A stretch of DNA of 18,020 nucleotides from CAZFUY01 sp964522445. GTDB lineage: Bacteria > Pseudomonadota > Gammaproteobacteria > SZUA-229. Where the stretch lies: positions 1 through 18,020 of the forward strand of contig CAZFUY010000063.1 in the NCBI GenBank assembly GCA_964522445.1, read 5' to 3'. The notes under the pieces were generated by a model. It searched no databases. It saw only the letters and a program-made list of their open reading frames with translations, and was not told the DNA's origin. The first letter of the stretch is position 1; every line of letters begins with the position of its first letter. This document shows positions 15,280 to 18,020 of this stretch, one piece after another. The translations under genes were made by a program, and so were the position numbers.

Positions 15280-15621
15280 TTACAGTGTCATGTCACCAAC
15301 AACAGTGGCTTCAGGAACATATTGTCTTATAGCATTTATCAGTTCCTGACAAAGGCCGGGCTGGGCTTTGTGTGAAACCCATAAACAGTTGATTTTCATA
15401 TTCATATTGGCAAAAACAACGACATGGCTGTATTGACTAAGCACCATCTGAATATCATTTAATGTTTTATCAATGTACTTCTGTGGTTTCTTTTTTAGCC
15501 GTGGAATGATCATCATAAAATCAACGAATGATTTACCATCTTCATCACGTGTAGGTGCAACCTCCCATAAAGGACCTGCTGGCATAATGCCATTAAAAAA
15601 GCTGACTTCCTGATCGGACAT
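15280..15621 (-). CDS. Small conserved-looking protein of unknown function
   Basis: I do not recognise this protein. From the ATG at 15621 it has 113 residues: MSDQEVSFFNGIMPAGPLWEV, then APTRDEDGKSFVDFMMIIPRLKKK, an amphipathic helix (YIDKTLNDIQMVLSQYS), a strand VVVFANMNMKINCLWVS, and a helix ending PEATVVGDM. The alternation of strands and helices suggests a compact cytoplasmic alpha/beta domain; there is no signal peptide. The frame stays open 73 codons further upstream, but that part is rich in I, L and F, has no good start and would overlap the HIT gene's start, so I use the internal ATG, which has a CAGGG site. Gene order and 19-bp spacing suggest co-expression with the HPt protein. 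Confidence 0.68.
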   Translation of the reverse strand: MSDQEVSFFNGIMPAGPLWEVAPTRDEDGKSFVDFMMIIPRLKKKPQKYIDKTLNDIQMVLSQYSHVVVFANMNMKINCLWVSHKAQPGLCQELINAIRQYVPEATVVGDMTL

Positions 15622-15722
15622 AAATCTAACCCTGATCAACTGATTAAGAAAGGAAACGACTCTTAATAATATTAGCTGAATATTTAATGTTTGGTAGTGA
15701 GATATACAAGCTATCATGGAGT

Positions 15723-15750
15723 TTGACACTTGTCTAATTTTAGATAAAAG
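15723..15750 (+). promoter_or_regulatory. Possible promoter of the HIT-family gene
   Basis: A consensus -35 TTGACA (15723-15728) is followed after 16 bases by TAAAAG (15745-15750), a weak -10. The -35 sits in an imperfect palindrome, TTGACA-CT-TGTCTAA. It lies about 46 bp upstream of the HIT gene start. Confidence 0.4.
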
Positions 15751-15796
15751 ATGGGGCGTGTTAAATTGAGCTTCTTTTATAAATAGAAAATATATT

Positions 15797-16210
15797 ATGA
15801 ATAACTTTAAATTAGATGAACAACTGAAAAAAGATTGCATTGTGCTGGGGAAAATGAAAACCAGTCAGTTATTGTTATTAAATAATGCCCTGGTTCCCTG
15901 GTTTATTCTTGTGCCTGAAGTTAATAAGTTTGAGTTTTTTGAATTAGAAACAAAAATACAACAGACTCTTCTTGAGGAAATAAATGAGCTGTCTCGATTT
16001 TTAAAAAAAGAATTTAAAACAGATAAAATTAATATTGCAACTATAGGCAATATTGTTCAGCAATTACATATCCATATTGTAGGTAGAAATAAAAACGATT
16101 ATTGTTGGCCGGGTGTTGTTTGGGGAGCAGAAGGAAAAAAAGACTATTCAGAAATAGAAATTACAGATATAAAAGATAAGTTGAAAAAAACAATTTCAGT
16201 TTTTAGTTAG
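15797..16210 (+). CDS. HIT-family (histidine triad) nucleotide hydrolase
   Basis: The protein has 137 residues. The HIT signature is QQLHIHIVGR (H91, H93), with N85 in IGNIVQQ and an N-terminal LLLLNNALVPWFILVPEV strand pair typical of the fold. The first triad histidine is replaced by glutamine (Q89), as in the proteobacterial QLHVHVIAR branch, and the family's WPGPVWG tail is present as CWPGVVWG (103-110). Members cleave dinucleoside polyphosphates or nucleotidyl phosphoramidates; the substrate cannot be told here. Its last 8 bp overlap the 3' end of the opposite-strand membrane protein gene. The gene is very AT-rich with many lysines, and no strong ribosome site is visible. Confidence 0.84.
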   Translation: MNNFKLDEQLKKDCIVLGKMKTSQLLLLNNALVPWFILVPEVNKFEFFELETKIQQTLLEEINELSRFLKKEFKTDKINIATIGNIVQQLHIHIVGRNKNDYCWPGVVWGAEGKKDYSEIEITDIKDKLKKTISVFS

Positions 16211-16547
16211 TATCCTCAGAGGTTATTTTATTAGCTAACCTGTAAGCATCGATAATTCCAAATAGCCAGCAAATTAAAAGAAGATTTACAGCTATCTGAA
16301 TAAGTAGTGAGCCTGAACTTTGTGTTGCTAATTCAGTTGCTCGATTTATATCGATAGCACCCCCACCATTTTGTAACTGCTCTACAATACTCAAAGCCTG
16401 GTTAACTGTATTTACAACAACAATACAAAGACAAATAAAAGAAATAATCAGGATACTATAGCCACGCTTAAGCTGTTTTAAATAAATATGACCAGAGCCA
16501 GGAAATACCAGGGCGGATAACAGAGCAGCTTTGAGAGGCCGATTCAT
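16203..16547 (-). CDS. Small membrane protein with two or three helices
   Basis: From the ATG at 16547 this protein has 114 residues. It opens MNRPLKAALLSALVFPGSGHI followed by YLKQLKRG, then a membrane helix (YSILIISFICLCIVVVNTV), a polar periplasmic-type loop of about 35 residues, and a last helix (LLIQIAVNLLLICWLFGIID) ending AYRLANK. The PGSGHIYLKQ-x-x-RG opening followed by a terminal DAYRLA resembles TM2-type and related small membrane proteins, whose role is not established. The frame is open 38 codons upstream, but that stretch overlaps the start of the GTPase gene on the other strand, so I prefer the shorter form. The ribosome site is weak (GTGGAT). Confidence 0.65.
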   Translation of the reverse strand: MNRPLKAALLSALVFPGSGHIYLKQLKRGYSILIISFICLCIVVVNTVNQALSIVEQLQNGGGAIDINRATELATQSSGSLLIQIAVNLLLICWLFGIIDAYRLANKITSEDTN

Positions 16548-16628
16548 GGCATAATCCACTAGATGATTAGAGAAGCTGCAATTAAAACATAATGCTAGTT
16601 TAAGCGTTAATAAATTATTGAGATCAAT

Positions 16629-17489
16629 ATGGCCATTCAGTGGTTTCCCGGGCACATGCACAAGGCCCGCAAAGAAATATCAAAAGTTATTCCCAGGATA
16701 GATATTATTATCGAAGTGCTGGATGCGCGTATTCCATTTAGTAGTGAAAATCCTTTGGTAACAGAGCTGCGTGATGGAAAGCCCTGTATTAAGCTTTTAA
16801 ATAAAAGTGATTTGGCAGATGAGGCGATAACCAAAGAGTGGCTTGACTTTTTTGAGCAGGAAAAAGGCGTAAAAGCACAGGCAGTTAACTGTGATCAGAA
16901 ATCAAAAATAAAACAAATTCCTGAACTCTGTCATAAATTATTTCCTGATAGAAAAACGTCAGTTAAACCCATACGTGTACTGATTATGGGTATTCCTAAT
17001 GTCGGCAAATCAACCATTATAAATATTCTTACTGGTAGAATGATTGCCAAAGTGGGTGACGAACCTGCTGTTACAAAAAGACAGCAAATTATTAGTTTAG
17101 GTAATGGCATTGAATTATCTGATACCCCGGGTTTTCTATGGCCAAAAATAGAAAATATAAACAGTGGATATCGACTGGCAGTAACAGGGGCGATAAAAAA
17201 TACTGCCATGGAATATGATGATGTGGCTTTATTTGCGGCAGAATATCTATTACAGGCTTATCCCGATATTGTAATGGAACGTTATAAATTAAATACTCTT
17301 CCCAACAATGACATGGAATTATTAGAAGCAATTGGCCGCAAAAGAGGTTGTTTGCAGGCGGGTGGTGTGGTGAATATACATAAAGTATCTGAAATTTTGC
17401 TCAATGAGATTCGAGGAAAATTATTAGGTTCTTTAAGCTTTGAGACACCAGAAATGATTATGATTGAGCATAATCAAACAATTATATAG
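16629..17489 (+). CDS. ylqF: RbgA/YlqF-type ribosome biogenesis GTPase
   Basis: This is a 286-residue circularly permuted GTPase. The G motifs appear in the order G4 (NKSD, 58-61), G1 (GIPNVGKS, 121-128), G2 (PAVTK, T149) and G3 (DTPG, 165-168), which is diagnostic for the YlqF/YRG family. The N-terminus MAIQWFPGHMHKARKEI is the family's own start. The C-terminal helical domain contains RKRGCLQAGGVVNIHKVSEI, as in B. subtilis RbgA, which acts in late assembly of the large ribosomal subunit. Length fits (RbgA has about 280 residues). It diverges from the small membrane protein gene with 81 bp between. The ribosome site is weak (GAGA). Confidence 0.9.
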   Translation: MAIQWFPGHMHKARKEISKVIPRIDIIIEVLDARIPFSSENPLVTELRDGKPCIKLLNKSDLADEAITKEWLDFFEQEKGVKAQAVNCDQKSKIKQIPELCHKLFPDRKTSVKPIRVLIMGIPNVGKSTIINILTGRMIAKVGDEPAVTKRQQIISLGNGIELSDTPGFLWPKIENINSGYRLAVTGAIKNTAMEYDDVALFAAEYLLQAYPDIVMERYKLNTLPNNDMELLEAIGRKRGCLQAGGVVNIHKVSEILLNEIRGKLLGSLSFETPEMIMIEHNQTII

Positions 17490-17539
17490 ATTGTAACTGT
17501 CTGATTTATATATAAATAATATCATTTGTTTAATAAGGT

Positions 17540-17568
17540 TTGCCAAGTTATGCATTTTCATGGATAAT
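17540..17568 (+). promoter_or_regulatory. Sigma70-type promoter of the DsrC/TusE-family gene
   Basis: TTGCCA (17540-17545) and GATAAT (17563-17568) are separated by 17 bp and match the consensus at five of six positions each. Initiation would be near 17575, giving a leader of about 50 bases. The odd palindrome ACTAAATTAGT (17574-17584) lies at the expected start point. Confidence 0.6.
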
Positions 17569-17623
17569 AACCTACTAAATTAGTCAACTTTATATATTCA
17601 CCCCCAGATACGAGGTAAAAACG

Positions 17624-17959
17624 ATGGAAGCTACAGTAAATGGCAAAACAATTGAGTTAAGTGAAGCCGGCTGGCTACTTAATTTAGATGAGTGGAGCGA
17701 AGAGCTAGCTGCTGAGGTTGCGGTAAATGAGAAAGTGCCGGAATTAACAGATGAGCACTGGAATATTATTAATATGGCACGCGAGTACTTTGTAGAAAAT
17801 GGTACTGTATGTGAGCCAAGAAAATTTTCCAAGTTAATGAAAAAAGAATACGGTAAAGATAAGAGTGATCAGAAATATATCTACTCATTATTCCCAACCG
17901 GCTTAATTAAGTGCGCAAACAAGATTGCGGGTTTGCCACGTCCTAAAGGTTGTAGTTAA
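17624..17959 (+). CDS. DsrC/TusE-family sulfur-carrier-like protein
   Basis: This 111-residue protein shows the family fold: the N-terminal strand pair NGKTIELSEAGWLLNLDEWSE, the helix LTDEHWNIINMAREYFVENG, and the C-terminal arm YIYSLFPTGLIKCANKIAGL followed by PRPKGCS. The penultimate cysteine C110 is the conserved sulfur-carrying residue of both TusE (tRNA 2-thiolation) and DsrC (sulfur oxidation or sulfite reduction). In true DsrC a second cysteine lies 11 residues earlier; that position is N99 here, but C97, 13 residues earlier, is present at the place of Q in E. coli TusE. Hence I cannot decide between TusE and DsrC. An extra C63 lies in TVCEPRK. There is no tusBCD or dsrAB gene in the window. 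GAGGT precedes the ATG; it is a single-gene unit with its own promoter and terminator. Confidence 0.88.
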   Translation: MEATVNGKTIELSEAGWLLNLDEWSEELAAEVAVNEKVPELTDEHWNIINMAREYFVENGTVCEPRKFSKLMKKEYGKDKSDQKYIYSLFPTGLIKCANKIAGLPRPKGCS

Positions 17960-17990
17960 GTAATATCTGACTTTGCTGGTTAGAGATTTT

Positions 17991-18020
17991 AAAAAGGAAT
18001 CGTATGATTCCTTTTTTTTT
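17991..18020 (+). terminator. Intrinsic terminator after the DsrC/TusE-family gene
   Basis: AAAAAGGAATC (17991-18001) and GATTCCTTTTT (18006-18016) are perfect inverted copies with a GTAT loop, followed by a T run to the window's edge. The A run on the left makes it a possible bidirectional terminator. Confidence 0.9.

Noticed and set aside
15622..15840. Upstream extension of the 113-residue minus-strand protein
   Set aside because: The extra 73 residues are I/L/F-rich without family pattern, would overlap the HIT gene start, and the internal ATG has a ribosome site.
16548..16661. Upstream extension of the small membrane protein
   Set aside because: It overlaps the well-defined start of the divergent GTPase gene; the shorter start gives a normal membrane-protein N-terminus.
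1..18020. CRISPR arrays, tRNA, rRNA, prophage or intact insertion sequence
   Set aside because: No regularly spaced long repeats, cloverleaf-like segments, rRNA stretches or transposase frames were seen on either strand.

Overview
The window looks like chromosomal DNA of a moderately AT-rich gammaproteobacterium. The strongest evidence is gene order: argH, facing away from an AlgZ/AlgR-type LytS/LytTR two-component pair, followed by hemC-hemD-hemX-hemY. As I recall it, this is the order of the Pseudomonas algR locus. A PEP-CTERM-type sorted protein, a DsrC/TusE-family protein, and short palindromic repeats of the GGAGCGGCTTTAGC and ATTCCTGC...GCAGGAAT kinds fit the same group. I cannot assign a genus from the sequence alone.

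Layout. Positions 1-1043 (minus) hold the N-terminal 347 codons of a secreted beta-propeller-like protein that runs off the left edge. An AT-rich, gene-free stretch (1044-1550) carries a degenerate repeat and, at its right end, a tandem/inverted motif that could be an operator. Next come a ribbon-helix-helix-like protein of unknown role (1551-1985), a small PEP-CTERM-type exported protein (2046-2534) with a terminator, and a roughly 165-bp MITE-like repeat. A glutaredoxin (minus) and a ferredoxin/flavin reductase (plus) then diverge from a shared promoter region.

The core (4298-10431, minus) reads, in transcription order, algZ, algR, a REP-like hairpin, hemC, hemD, hemX, hemY. The reading frames overlap (ATGA, TTGA, TAATG), which implies translational coupling. 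HemC and HemD make uroporphyrinogen III. HemX and HemY are membrane-anchored accessory proteins of haem synthesis. argH (plus) diverges from algZ, and is followed by a long hairpin and a large P2-type cation ATPase gene whose TM6 lacks the aspartate used by SERCA.

The right part contains a stand-alone HPt phosphotransfer protein coupled to a small conserved-looking unknown (minus), a HIT-family hydrolase (plus) whose 3' end overlaps a small membrane protein (minus), an RbgA/YlqF-type GTPase, and finally a DsrC/TusE-family protein with its own promoter and a perfect intrinsic terminator at the right edge.

Most of the window is ordinary housekeeping DNA. The parts worth a second look are the RHH gene with its putative operator and exported-protein neighbour, the transposon-end-like repeats, the altered ion-site residue of the ATPase, and the unusual cysteine spacing of the DsrC/TusE protein. 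I saw no CRISPR array, tRNA, rRNA, intact transposase or phage gene.
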